From contig MKTZ01000004.1 in NCBI GenBank assembly GCA_001898505.1, positions 124,001 to 188,000 of the forward strand: a stretch of 64,000 bases of DNA. The letters are read 5' to 3'. Positions 41,937 through 50,970 of this stretch are shown here, in pieces. This stretch comes from Sphingobacteriales bacterium 50-39. Lineage in GTDB: Bacteria > Bacteroidota > Bacteroidia > Chitinophagales > Chitinophagaceae. Position 1 is the stretch's first letter. Each line of letters begins with the position of its first letter. The position numbers were made by a program, and so were the translations under genes. A model generated the notes under the pieces. That model did no database searches. It worked only from the letters and a program-made list of their open reading frames with translations, and was not told the origin of the DNA.

Positions 41937-44900
41937 TTAAAATGAAAGCTGTAATCCTCCGGAATAAGTCCGCTGGAAGGGGAATACGCGACCGGTGAAG
42001 CCGGACGTCGAAGATCCATCTGTGATCTCGGGATCCAGTGGTACCTTGCTATGTCTTATTTCCGCAATATTCTCCCCACTGATATAAAACCGGAGTTTCG
42101 TAATGCCATACCGTGCAAAGAGCTTGTTGGTGACCGCATAGCCGATGGTGACGTTCTTCAGTCTCAAGTATGCCAGGTTCATCAGGTATTTTGTCTGCGG
42201 GTAAAAGTTGTTCCCGCCGGCGGAAAGCCCGGGGATCTTCCCGCTGGTATTGCCGGGATAAGGATTCGGGTAGAAGGCGTTGGGGTTCTGTGGCGTCCAG
42301 AAATCCATCTGGTTCTTGTACAGGATGTCGATGCTTTGCCACAACGGATACACCGTCTGCCCGACGCCCCACCAGCTGCGCTTACCCACGCCCTGGACAA
42401 AGATGTCGAGGTCAAAGCCCTTCCATGTGCCGCCGACGCGGGCATTATAGATATAGCGAGGTTGTGAATTGCCGATGACTTTTAAATCACCGTGATCTTT
42501 TAGCGTCATGGCGCCACCGTCGATCTTGCCGTCGTTGTTCAGGTCTTTAAATTTGATGTCGCCTGCGCCATAGACGAAGTTGCCGCTTTGTAAACCTGTC
42601 TGGGAGATCTTGGCTGCATCGGCCGCATCCGTGAAATACCGGTCTGTTACAAAACCCCAGATCTCTCCGTATGTTTTGCCAACATAGTTGACGCCTGCGG
42701 CATTGGAGATGGACAGGCTGGGGTTGCTCCATTTTGTGAATATGGTTTTGTAATCGTTAAAGCCGATGGAGCCATACAACTGGAGATCCTTACCGATGGA
42801 ATAGTTGGCATCGATGCTGATCTCATACCCCCTGGTGCGGAAGTTACCGGCGTTGATCTTTGGACCGCTGGTACCAAAGGTAGCGGGCACGCTGGTGGAC
42901 TGGATCATGCCATTGTTGTCACGCTGGTACCAATCGAAGGTGACCCCGATATGGTCATTCAGGATACGGGTGTCCAGACCGAAGTCCAGGGTCCTGATCC
43001 TTTCCCATTTCAACGATTTGGCAATGGATTGAGGTTGTCCGATGGTTGGCGCATAGGTGGTGGCGCCCGTCATCCAGCTGGTCGAGCCGCCGAGCATAAT
43101 GGCCTGATAAGGGCTGGTACCATTAGACGTTACGTCCTGGTTGCCCAGTTCGCCATAAGAGGCGCGGATCTTCATGTCCGAGACAGCGGGTTTCAGGACA
43201 TTAAAGAATTTTTCCTGGCTGATACGATAACCGGCAGATGCAGAAGAAAAGAAGGCCCAGCGGTCCTGGGGCGGGAAATAGGATGAACCATCGTAGCGGG
43301 TGTTCAGTTCCAAAAGATATTTATCCTGGAACGCATAATTGATGCGTCCAAAATAGCCGGCGAACGCTTTATGACCATGGCCATTGGGATCCCATCCGAG
43401 AGGAACGCCGGAAGAGCTCGGGCCGCTGGTCGGTGCAAGGTAAGTCAGGCCCAGCTCCGCCTGGCTGGGATCCAGCAACCCCGTGCCTTTGGCGTAGAAA
43501 TTGACATTCTCGTTGCTCTCGGAGTTGATACCAGCGATGACCTTCAGATGATGATCGGCGGCGAATGTGTGCTGGTAAGTCAGATAGCCGTTGAAGGCAT
43601 TTACCATGGCTCTGCCCGATGTATAGGTCACCTGATCAGATGCGGTGCTGGCAATGTTTGTCAGGTTCAGGGCGCCTGCTGTCCAGAAGTCCCATGCGAT
43701 GACCGGACCGCCTGCTTCATGTCTGAGGGAGTTGTCCCTTCCGATGGTATAATCTACGCGGAAATTCAGGTCCCTGGTTATTTTCAGCGTAGCGCCAAGG
43801 TCGATCCTTGAATAGTTATCGCTAAGGCCTGCCTTGCTGGCAGCGCCCATATAGGCAGAGTTGACCCTGAAATAATGGCCCTGATAAGTACCGTAAGGGA
43901 AGTAAGCGCCCCAGCGCCAAAAATAATACCAGTAGTCCTGATATTGATAAGGGTAATCATATTGATAGTTGCGGTACAACATTTTAGCGCTGACATCCAA
44001 CCAGTCTGTAACGCTGGCGTTTATGCCGGCAGTAATGTTATATTTTTTAACGGCGTCGGCGTTCATCTTAAGCATGCCGCCATCATAGCTGTAGCCTCCG
44101 GACAGGTAATAGCTGAACTTTTCGCTGCCACCGGAAATGGCGAGGTTGTGATTTTGGGAGAAGGTGTATTTGTTCAGGAATTCTTTTTTGGGGTCCCACA
44201 CTTTGTAGAAATAAGTACGACCGCTGGGTCTGATATCCCAGTCCTGGCCTTTGATCATTTCCAATCCCGTGTTCTTGCCTTTGTATGTTTTTTCCCAATT
44301 GGCGATGCCATCGGCCAGCGTATCGAGGTTCATGCCGAATGTTTCCGGCGAGGAGACCCCGGAGCGGATACCGGCGGCGTTGAGGGCGTGCAATTCATCC
44401 ACCGGCTCTGCGAAATCGGGCAGAATGGTTGGGGTATTCGCCGCGAAATTGTTGGTATACGATATCGTCGACTTTTGATTTTTCCTGCCCGTCCTGGTTT
44501 TGATCAATACAACACCAAATGCGGCTCTGGCGCCATAAATGCTCGCGGAGGCGGCGTCTTTGAGGACCGAGATACTTTCGATGTCCTGGGGATTGATGAC
44601 GGAAAGGTCATCCGTCTGAACGTTGTCAACCAGGATCAGCGGTCTGCTTTGACCGTTGATGGAGCCGATACCGCGGATCTTGATATCAGCGCCGGCTGTC
44701 AGACCGCCGTTGCCGTACAGGATGGTAAGGCCGGGAATAACGCCCTGGAGCGCCCTTGTGGGGTCGTTCATAGGTTTGCTGCCAAAGGTCTTGGTGACGT
44801 CTACCGTGGCTACGGCGCCTGTGAGGTCGGCTTTTTTCTGGGAGCCATAGCCTACGACGACCACCTGGTTAAGTGAGTTGTCTGCGAGCGCCAACGATAC

Positions 44901-45170
44901 TTCATAGGTCGTGGCAGCCGTGATCTTTACGGTGACTGGATTGTAGCCAACGGAAGAGACGACAAAGGATTTTGCTCCATTGGCCTGGAAGGTGAATTTG
45001 CCTCCCGCATCGGTAGTGAGGCCTTTGTTGCCGGAGACGGTTATGCTCGCACCCGGTATTGGAGCGTGCGTGATCTTGTCAAAGACCTCGCCTGTGATCT
45101 GCTGCCCGAACGCCTGGCTGGTGAACCAGCAAAGCAATCCGACGAGCGACAGCGCTTTGTAATTTCTCAT
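41937..45170 (-). CDS. SusC/RagA-type TonB-linked outer-membrane transporter
   Basis: 1077 residues, typical for SusC. Signal peptide (LSLVGLLCWFTSQAFGQ), CarboxypepD_reg domain (about 22-105; GEVFDKITHAPIPGASITVSG), linker VVVVGYGSQKKADLTGAVATV, plug with ALQGVIPGLTILYGNGGL and IRGIGSINGQSRPLILVDNV, SVLKDAASASIYGARAAFGVVLI, then the barrel ending in LQLSF. It imports the ligand bound by SusD. Preceded by the phosphoesterase/propeller gene with 63 bp between. Confidence 0.95.
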   Translation of the reverse strand: MRNYKALSLVGLLCWFTSQAFGQQITGEVFDKITHAPIPGASITVSGNKGLTTDAGGKFTFQANGAKSFVVSSVGYNPVTVKITAATTYEVSLALADNSLNQVVVVGYGSQKKADLTGAVATVDVTKTFGSKPMNDPTRALQGVIPGLTILYGNGGLTAGADIKIRGIGSINGQSRPLILVDNVQTDDLSVINPQDIESISVLKDAASASIYGARAAFGVVLIKTRTGRKNQKSTISYTNNFAANTPTILPDFAEPVDELHALNAAGIRSGVSSPETFGMNLDTLADGIANWEKTYKGKNTGLEMIKGQDWDIRPSGRTYFYKVWDPKKEFLNKYTFSQNHNLAISGGSEKFSYYLSGGYSYDGGMLKMNADAVKKYNITAGINASVTDWLDVSAKMLYRNYQYDYPYQYQDYWYYFWRWGAYFPYGTYQGHYFRVNSAYMGAASKAGLSDNYSRIDLGATLKITRDLNFRVDYTIGRDNSLRHEAGGPVIAWDFWTAGALNLTNIASTASDQVTYTSGRAMVNAFNGYLTYQHTFAADHHLKVIAGINSESNENVNFYAKGTGLLDPSQAELGLTYLAPTSGPSSSGVPLGWDPNGHGHKAFAGYFGRINYAFQDKYLLELNTRYDGSSYFPPQDRWAFFSSASAGYRISQEKFFNVLKPAVSDMKIRASYGELGNQDVTSNGTSPYQAIMLGGSTSWMTGATTYAPTIGQPQSIAKSLKWERIRTLDFGLDTRILNDHIGVTFDWYQRDNNGMIQSTSVPATFGTSGPKINAGNFRTRGYEISIDANYSIGKDLQLYGSIGFNDYKTIFTKWSNPSLSISNAAGVNYVGKTYGEIWGFVTDRYFTDAADAAKISQTGLQSGNFVYGAGDIKFKDLNNDGKIDGGAMTLKDHGDLKVIGNSQPRYIYNARVGGTWKGFDLDIFVQGVGKRSWWGVGQTVYPLWQSIDILYKNQMDFWTPQNPNAFYPNPYPGNTSGKIPGLSAGGNNFYPQTKYLMNLAYLRLKNVTIGYAVTNKLFARYGITKLRFYISGENIAEIRHSKVPLDPEITDGSSTSGFTGRVFPFQRTYSGGLQLSF

Positions 45171-45233
45171 AATGTAAATTTTAAGTTTTTCCTTGGTTGA
45201 GTTTGTTTATGGTGATTGTTAGGAAAACCATTG

Positions 45234-47216
45234 TTAATGGGCCGCCGTGCGGGCCGGTGGTACGAATTCCATGATGCTGCCTTCGATGAGGCTGATCCAG
45301 ATATTGCCTTCCCTGTCGGCCGTGATCCCGTTGATAGAGGAATTACCCGCCCGGTGTTCAAGGAGGATCCTGCCCGTGGCGGCATCTGTAGCGACAAATA
45401 CTCCATTCTTTGTCCCCGCGTATACCACGCCGTTGCTTTCGATGATGGGGCAGGGGTTGTGTTCGTATCCGAATGCTGCGTTGGCCTCCCAGTTGAGGTG
45501 GAAGGAGTCCGAGGTCGTACTGACGGCGATGATGGTGTCGTTCATCAGCTTGGCATATACCTGTCGGCCGTCTGCGGAGATGCCCATGGATTCGCGGACA
45601 TGACGGCTGTTATTGCGCCAGAGGGTCTTGCCTGTGGTCCGATCGATGGCAGTCATATAGCGATCCGGCGCTACGATGAATACTTTTCCGTCTGCGATGG
45701 CCGGAACGACATTACCGGGAGAGTACAGCTTTTGTTGTTTGCCATTGTCCCATTGCCATTTCAGCTGACCTGTGGCTGCATCGAGGCAATAGAGGCGGCG
45801 GTCCCAGGCGCCAAAGATGACGTTATCGCCATCGGGAGAAAGGACGGGTCTGGCCTGCAGCTGTCCTTCGGGGTTAGTGTTCTTCCATAGGAGCCGTCCG
45901 TCCGTGATGTGCAGCTTATAGAAATGGCTGCCCGTGCCGATGTAGAGAGCGTCGTCCTTTACCAAACCTTCACTGATGCCGGGCTGTCCGGTGGGGAGGT
46001 TCCATTTTTCTTTACCTGTTCCCGCGTCGACGCCGTGCAGGTAGCCGTCCACCGTGCTAAAGGCAACGATACCCTTTCCATACACCGGCGTGCAATAGAT
46101 GGAGCCCGGGTATTGGTTGCGCCAGCGTACTTTATGGGTAAGGGGGTCGAGCGAGATGACCTGCCCCCGGGAGTTGCCGTATATGATGGTGTGTTTGTCC
46201 ACAGGCAGGACCCCTGTAAAGATGGAGGCTGTGTCGTTCAGTCGAAAAGGGATGACGGCCGGCGGATAGGCTATGTTGATAGATGAATCGGGACGCGGCA
46301 TGGAAGGGCGGTGATCTGTCACCGGAGAAGGGTCGGAGAGGGAGAATGCGATGAAGGGGGCGCCAATGGGCTGGTGCAACCGTTTTTCATAGAGGCAGGC
46401 GCTGTCATTGCGGAGGGTGAGGATGTTGTAGCCGGGGATGTCGGAGCTGCCGATGAGGGCTGCGCGACCCATAAGGCCGGGGAGTCCGTCGAAGTTATGG
46501 AGGGACAAGCGGTGGCCGTGTCCGCAGAGGACCAGACGGGTATTGTATTTTTTTAGTATATCCGTTACTTCATACCAGTTGTCGAGACCGTCGCCCAGGG
46601 GATAGTGGGCGAGAGAGATAACCGTCCGGCCCTGTGTGGCTGTCTGGCTGAGCGTTTGTTCGATCCATTGGACGTCTTCTTCTTTTACGTGTCCGTCGCC
46701 CATTTTGAGGAAGGGGCCCGTGTCGAAGCCTATAAACAGATAGTTGCCGGAGATGAAGAAGAAGCGGTCGTTGCCCCACAGGCGGGGGAAGGTTTGGCAG
46801 GCGGATTCGGACCAGTTGGTCTCGTGGTTGCCCGGAACGATATGGAGAGGGATCTTAAGCTGACTTAGGATACGGTGTACTGTGACCAGTTCCGTGTCGA
46901 GTCCGGTGTTGGTGAGGTCGCCTGTGACGACGGCGAAGTCATAGTCACCTGTGTTGATCTCGGCGACGATGTTTTCGAGGTTGGGTTCGCTGACAGCGCC
47001 TGGCGAGACATGGATATCCGTTAGGAAGGCAATGCGAAGGCCGCGATCGTCGGGGCTGGGTACGGAGGCGGATGAGCCTGAGGGGTAGGTTTTTTGGGCG
47101 AAGCCGGGAAAGTTTATTGCTATTAGGCTGATTGACAATAGAATGCGGAGATGGAATACCCTAATAAAAGAGACAGGTCTTTCGAGAGATTGAATAGAGG
47201 GCGCTGGTTTTTGCAT
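45234..47216 (-). CDS. Metallophosphoesterase fused to a PQQ-like beta-propeller
   Basis: 660 residues. Hydrophobic export signal at about 24-41 (LRILLSISLIAINFPGFAQ) behind an unusually long, charged N-region. Calcineurin-like domain (about 65-285): LTDIHVSPG, TGDLTNTG, PGNHETNW, SLAHYPLGDG and LCGHGHR provide the two-metal site. The C-terminal half (about 330-655) is a BamB/PQQ-type propeller with repeats such as GVDAGTGKEKWNLPTG, CLDAATGQLKWQWD and AIDRTTGKTLWRN. First gene of the operon with SusC, SusD and the DeoR-type regulator, so it may remove phosphate from the imported ligand at the surface or in the periplasm. This substrate link is inference. Confidence 0.86.
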   Translation of the reverse strand: MQKPAPSIQSLERPVSFIRVFHLRILLSISLIAINFPGFAQKTYPSGSSASVPSPDDRGLRIAFLTDIHVSPGAVSEPNLENIVAEINTGDYDFAVVTGDLTNTGLDTELVTVHRILSQLKIPLHIVPGNHETNWSESACQTFPRLWGNDRFFFISGNYLFIGFDTGPFLKMGDGHVKEEDVQWIEQTLSQTATQGRTVISLAHYPLGDGLDNWYEVTDILKKYNTRLVLCGHGHRLSLHNFDGLPGLMGRAALIGSSDIPGYNILTLRNDSACLYEKRLHQPIGAPFIAFSLSDPSPVTDHRPSMPRPDSSINIAYPPAVIPFRLNDTASIFTGVLPVDKHTIIYGNSRGQVISLDPLTHKVRWRNQYPGSIYCTPVYGKGIVAFSTVDGYLHGVDAGTGKEKWNLPTGQPGISEGLVKDDALYIGTGSHFYKLHITDGRLLWKNTNPEGQLQARPVLSPDGDNVIFGAWDRRLYCLDAATGQLKWQWDNGKQQKLYSPGNVVPAIADGKVFIVAPDRYMTAIDRTTGKTLWRNNSRHVRESMGISADGRQVYAKLMNDTIIAVSTTSDSFHLNWEANAAFGYEHNPCPIIESNGVVYAGTKNGVFVATDAATGRILLEHRAGNSSINGITADREGNIWISLIEGSIMEFVPPARTAAH

Positions 47217-47246
47217 GCTGGTTTTGGTTAAGGCCGGCTGAAGTTA

Positions 47247-47267
47247 GCGCAAAAAACCGCAAAAAAA
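47247..47267 (-). promoter_or_regulatory. Direct repeat in the promoter region of the phosphoesterase-SusCD operon
   Basis: Read on minus, TTTTTTTGCGG is followed at once by TTTTTTGCGC, an 11-bp direct repeat about 30 nt before the ATG. A -7-like TAACTTCA lies just after it. It could be the -33 region plus a binding site for the operon's DeoR-type regulator. The rest of 47217-47452 shows only AT-rich and G-rich sequence with no gene. Confidence 0.35.
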
Positions 47268-47452
47268 TGCATAATAGTTAAAATTTAGCCAAAATAAACG
47301 GGATTTTACGCTTTTTTAATTTGTAAGGTTACGAGAATGAGGGGGATGATGCGTTTTTGTGCAGTTTTGTTGGTGTGAGGGGGTGAGGATTTGCCGGATC
47401 GGAGGCTGTTGGAATGAGGGGGGAGGGGAGGATATTGGATTTTCCGGTGGGC

Positions 47453-47938
47453 TTATTTGAAGGTAAAGCGGGCGGTGAGGGCGAAGGCGTCGGGTACGAA
47501 ATTGATCTTTGGGATAATGTCGAGCTCTGGTTTCCAGTCGAGGGAGAGATTAAGGGGGGCGTTTTGGAATTTGTAGTCCAGGCCTACGATGCCGGTGGGC
47601 CCGAGGAAAGTCTTGTGGCTTTGGACATGATTGGCATCGGTAACGGTTTCGAAGCCCAGGTAGCCACCTGCACCATAGAACCAGGTGAACGCCGGGGTGC
47701 CGCCAATAAGCTGATGTTTTTCATACAGGGCGCCTATCCCAAACCTGTCGCCAAATGAAATGAGACCTTCCAGCGCACGTGTCTCATCCATAAAATACTT
47801 TATGCTGACGGAGTTGCTCAGGGTTGGAGCTGCTGAGCTGAACCGGACGCCCATGGCAAACTTATAGTCCTGCGCAGACACATGATTGTACAGGCTGGTG
47901 GCCGCCAGGAACACCAGGCAAAGGATGATTACTCGCAT
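47453..47938 (-). CDS. Small outer-membrane beta-barrel-like protein
   Basis: 161 residues. Signal peptide (VIILCLVFLAATSLYNHVSAQ), then about eight short amphipathic strands (KFAMGVRFSSAAPTL, FTWFYGAGGYLGFET, GIVGLDYKFQNAPLNLSLDW) ending in Phe-Thr-Phe-Lys, as in small OmpA/OmpW-like barrels. It lies 88 bp after the OstA-like gene, with a weak terminator between, so it may be partly separate from that operon. Function unknown. Confidence 0.75.
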   Translation of the reverse strand: MRVIILCLVFLAATSLYNHVSAQDYKFAMGVRFSSAAPTLSNSVSIKYFMDETRALEGLISFGDRFGIGALYEKHQLIGGTPAFTWFYGAGGYLGFETVTDANHVQSHKTFLGPTGIVGLDYKFQNAPLNLSLDWKPELDIIPKINFVPDAFALTARFTFK

Positions 47939-47963
47939 AAATAAGTTTGCTAATTGGAACGAG

Positions 47964-47990
47964 AAAAGGGCCTAAAATATTAATGGCCCT
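47964..47990 (-). terminator. Weak terminator after the OstA-like gene
   Basis: On minus: AGGGCC, 12-nt AT-rich loop, GGCCCT, then TTT. Six base pairs and a short T-run, so probably leaky. Confidence 0.4.
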
Positions 47991-48026
47991 CTGTTAGAAC
48001 TTTCTTAAAATACGGCTGAAATGCAG

Positions 48027-49880
48027 CTATTCGAAGAGGTCTTCTTTTGACTTTGGGCGTCGTGCTTCCTGCCATTTGAATCCACGGAGGCGCATGTCGT
48101 CGAAGTTGACCTTTTTAAAGGGGATCATGCTGCCTTCTGCGTCGTTGCGCAGTACGACCTTACGCAGTTCTCTTCCACCGGTGTCGGACTTAGCCGCGAA
48201 GATCATGTCGATGATGTCGGCGTGCGCTTTGTTGACGCCTGTGTAGGCCTTGTTGTCGTCCTGTACATAGTAGATGCTTTCGGCATTGCCTTTGGCGCGC
48301 ATATAGTCTACCTGGCCATCTTTAAAATACGCATTGATGGTGGTGCCTTTGATCTGGTTGTAGAAATCCCTGGCTACTTTATTTATGGCCAGCCCATTCT
48401 CGAAGACATAGAGTCTGTTGGCCTTTTTGTTTTTCGTGTAGACATACATCGTATCGCCCGTGATCTGGTAGTTGCCGCTGCCCCAGGCGATGGGGTTATA
48501 GAAGAGCCGGAAGATGGAGTCCTGCCCGGAGTAATACAGGCTGTCGGAGACCGCCTGCAGGCTGTCGGAGAATATGCGGACGTGGTGGTAGGCGAGGATA
48601 TAGCGCAGCGTGCTGTCCGTGATGGGAGCTTTGGTGGTGTCCGTATATTTTTCGTGGTCGCGGTCGGGTTCGGGCTGTCGTGCTACTTGTATGGGTGCGG
48701 ATGGACGGATGGTGTTGTCGGGGAGCGTCTTTATCAGGCTGTCCCCCCTGACCTTGACCACCATGGGGTGGGTGCTATCGGGGCTGGATGTTGACAGCGT
48801 ATCCCTTGCATTGATGCTGTCGGTGGCAACCCTATGCAGGCTGTCCATGGTTTCCAACTTTTCGGGTATTTTCGGTCTGTCGATGAGCCGGGCGGAGTAG
48901 AACGTATCGGCTGCAATATATATAGAGTCTTTGTCCTGTTTGAGGATCATGATCGGCCGCTCCGTTGCCAGAAAGTAATTCTTCTTTTTGTTGTTGTACA
49001 TGCGACCGGCAACGATAACCACGCCTTCTACCGTATCGGCATACCTGGCATTACCAACGGCGGTGCTGATGCCGGTGCTGTCATCGATATTGACGCTGTC
49101 GCCTACCAGTTTCTGACCACCATCGGTGATCACCGAACGTTGACCGAAATAAGCTTTATGTGTTGGCAGATCGTAAAACCCTTCCCTGGTGCGGACGGTG
49201 CGGCGGGTGCTGTCCTTGAACTGGATAAAGGTCTCGGTGATGAATGTAGAGCGTTGGTTAGCGGTATTGTATAACAGCGAGTCGGCGGAAAGATCGTATT
49301 GAGGGTCCCTTAGCACTACGTTGTTCCTGAAATAAACGTCCTTTGTCGCCTCATAATAAATACCCCTCTCGCTGGTGAGGACGGAGCCTTTGTTCTTAAT
49401 CCTTCCTCCATGATCATAGGTACCCACCTTTTGGTTGAGGTCGTATTCTAATTCCTGGGTGGTGAGCTCACCTCTACCATCCTTAAGCGTTACGTTCTTT
49501 TGGAAGTGCACGATCTTTTTATCGACCTCGTACTTCATGTATTCGGAGAATATGTTGGTGGAGTCGTTGTCGTTGATGTGTACGTGTCCGAAGGATTCTA
49601 TAAAATTATTCTTCGGATCGAGGATCATGCTATCGCACATGATGATGGTATTCTCCTGACGGATCTTTACATCGCCGACCAGAAAGGTGAGCTGGCTGGA
49701 ATCCGGCCTGGTCTCGGAATGGTAAGACAATGCGTTCAGGATCTGCACCACCTTCATGGAGTCATTGCCGGGCGTTCTGAAAGGGATACCGCCCTGTGTC
49801 CGTTGTGAAAAAGCCGCCTGGCTGAGGAAAAGCCCAAGGAGGGCCATACAGACATGAATAAACACCCTCGTTCTCATCAT
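48027..49880 (-). CDS. OstA/LptA-like protein
   Basis: 617 residues. Signal peptide (VCMALLGLFLSQAAFSQ), then OstA-type repeats that form the LPS-binding beta-jellyroll: LVGDVKIRQENTIIMCDSMIL, FIESFGHVHINDND, GTYDHGGRIKNKGSVLTSERG, LSADSLLYN and similar. It is much longer than LptA (about 185 residues), as in Bacteroidota, with a Pro-Asp-rich insert around 340-420. It probably carries LPS across the periplasm to the LptD-like protein encoded divergently at 51999. The start shares one base with the MlaD-type gene. Confidence 0.82.
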   Translation of the reverse strand: MMRTRVFIHVCMALLGLFLSQAAFSQRTQGGIPFRTPGNDSMKVVQILNALSYHSETRPDSSQLTFLVGDVKIRQENTIIMCDSMILDPKNNFIESFGHVHINDNDSTNIFSEYMKYEVDKKIVHFQKNVTLKDGRGELTTQELEYDLNQKVGTYDHGGRIKNKGSVLTSERGIYYEATKDVYFRNNVVLRDPQYDLSADSLLYNTANQRSTFITETFIQFKDSTRRTVRTREGFYDLPTHKAYFGQRSVITDGGQKLVGDSVNIDDSTGISTAVGNARYADTVEGVVIVAGRMYNNKKKNYFLATERPIMILKQDKDSIYIAADTFYSARLIDRPKIPEKLETMDSLHRVATDSINARDTLSTSSPDSTHPMVVKVRGDSLIKTLPDNTIRPSAPIQVARQPEPDRDHEKYTDTTKAPITDSTLRYILAYHHVRIFSDSLQAVSDSLYYSGQDSIFRLFYNPIAWGSGNYQITGDTMYVYTKNKKANRLYVFENGLAINKVARDFYNQIKGTTINAYFKDGQVDYMRAKGNAESIYYVQDDNKAYTGVNKAHADIIDMIFAAKSDTGGRELRKVVLRNDAEGSMIPFKKVNFDDMRLRGFKWQEARRPKSKEDLFE

Positions 49881-50878
49881 TACTTATTGGCGGGTTTCAC
49901 TGCTGTGGTCGAGTCTACGGGGGCCATCAGGGGGCCGCTTTTATCCTTTTTGCCGAATACGGATACATTGACATATCTCTTGGGGTGTATGCGTACGTCA
50001 TCCAGCAGGATATTCAGGCTGCGGGTAGTGGCTTCGAGGTTCTGATATAGTTTTTTATCATTCAATAGCAGGCCCAGTGAGCCATTGCTGCTGTTGACCT
50101 TTGTCAGCAGACTTTTCATCTCGTTCACGGCGGACTGCAGGCTTTCCACCGTCTCGGGGATCTTGGCTGCCGCGAGGTTGGAGGTGGTCTTTTCTACATT
50201 TTCCAGGGTATGGGTGATATGATCGTTGTTCTTAGCCAGATTGGCGGTGAATGTATTGACGTTCTTCAGGGATTGGGCCAGGGCGCTTGTCTGAGCGTTC
50301 AATAATATCTGCAGTTGGGCCGAGGATGCAGCCAGGTTGGCGACAGTGGCGCTGATATTGCCCTTTAGCCGGGGGTCAAACATAGAGCCGATGGCCTGTA
50401 TGAGACTGTCCAGGGACGTAAGTGTGCTACCCAGCTTGAGGATGACGGGATTTACGCTCTCCTGTACCTGCGCAAGGAGGTTGGATTTCTTTTTGGTCTG
50501 GAGGGTGTCCCCATCCTGGAGGAATTGGGTGGCATCGCCTTTGGTAATGACGATGGTGGCGGAACTGATCAGCCCTGAGTTGATGACCCCAATGGAGTTT
50601 TCGGGAATATGAACGTCCTTTTTCAGAGCAATAGTCACTACGATGCCCTTGGTGAGGTCCTGATCCGACTCGTTAATAGCGGATACGGTGCCTATCTGAA
50701 GGCCATTGATCAATACGGCATTGGAGACTTCCATGCCTTCCACGTTGTCGAATACGGCATAGAGCTTTTTGTTGTGATGGAAGGCGCTGCTGCCTTTCAG
50801 ATAATTAAAACCCAATATCAGCCCGGCTACGGCCACAACGGCCAGTACTCCGATCTTAAATTCATTAGAAATTTTCAT
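49880..50878 (-). CDS. MlaD/MCE family lipid-transport protein
   Basis: 332 residues: an N-terminal membrane anchor (FKIGVLAVVAVAGLILGFNYLKG), the MCE domain (about 38-120; YAVFDNVEGMEVSNAVLINGLQIGTVSAI), and a long helical tail (about 150-310) likely to form a needle or coiled coil. MlaD proteins are the substrate-binding ring of phospholipid transport between membranes. No ATPase or permease gene is adjacent; they may be elsewhere. Co-transcribed with the amidase (upstream) and the OstA-like gene (1-nt overlap). Confidence 0.88.
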   Translation of the reverse strand: MKISNEFKIGVLAVVAVAGLILGFNYLKGSSAFHHNKKLYAVFDNVEGMEVSNAVLINGLQIGTVSAINESDQDLTKGIVVTIALKKDVHIPENSIGVINSGLISSATIVITKGDATQFLQDGDTLQTKKKSNLLAQVQESVNPVILKLGSTLTSLDSLIQAIGSMFDPRLKGNISATVANLAASSAQLQILLNAQTSALAQSLKNVNTFTANLAKNNDHITHTLENVEKTTSNLAAAKIPETVESLQSAVNEMKSLLTKVNSSNGSLGLLLNDKKLYQNLEATTRSLNILLDDVRIHPKRYVNVSVFGKKDKSGPLMAPVDSTTAVKPANK

Positions 50879-50970
50879 CTGTAAAATTTGATCAGTACTT
50901 TATATGTTTGAGTCTCCGGTGACAAATGTAGTGAAATTGCCGGCTTTGGCCGTTTTCGGGAAAGTTAAGA

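Noticed and set aside
43875-44876. 333-codon plus frame opposite SusC
   Set aside because: Residue composition is a mirror of the SusC codons, and the SusC plug motifs are complete on minus.
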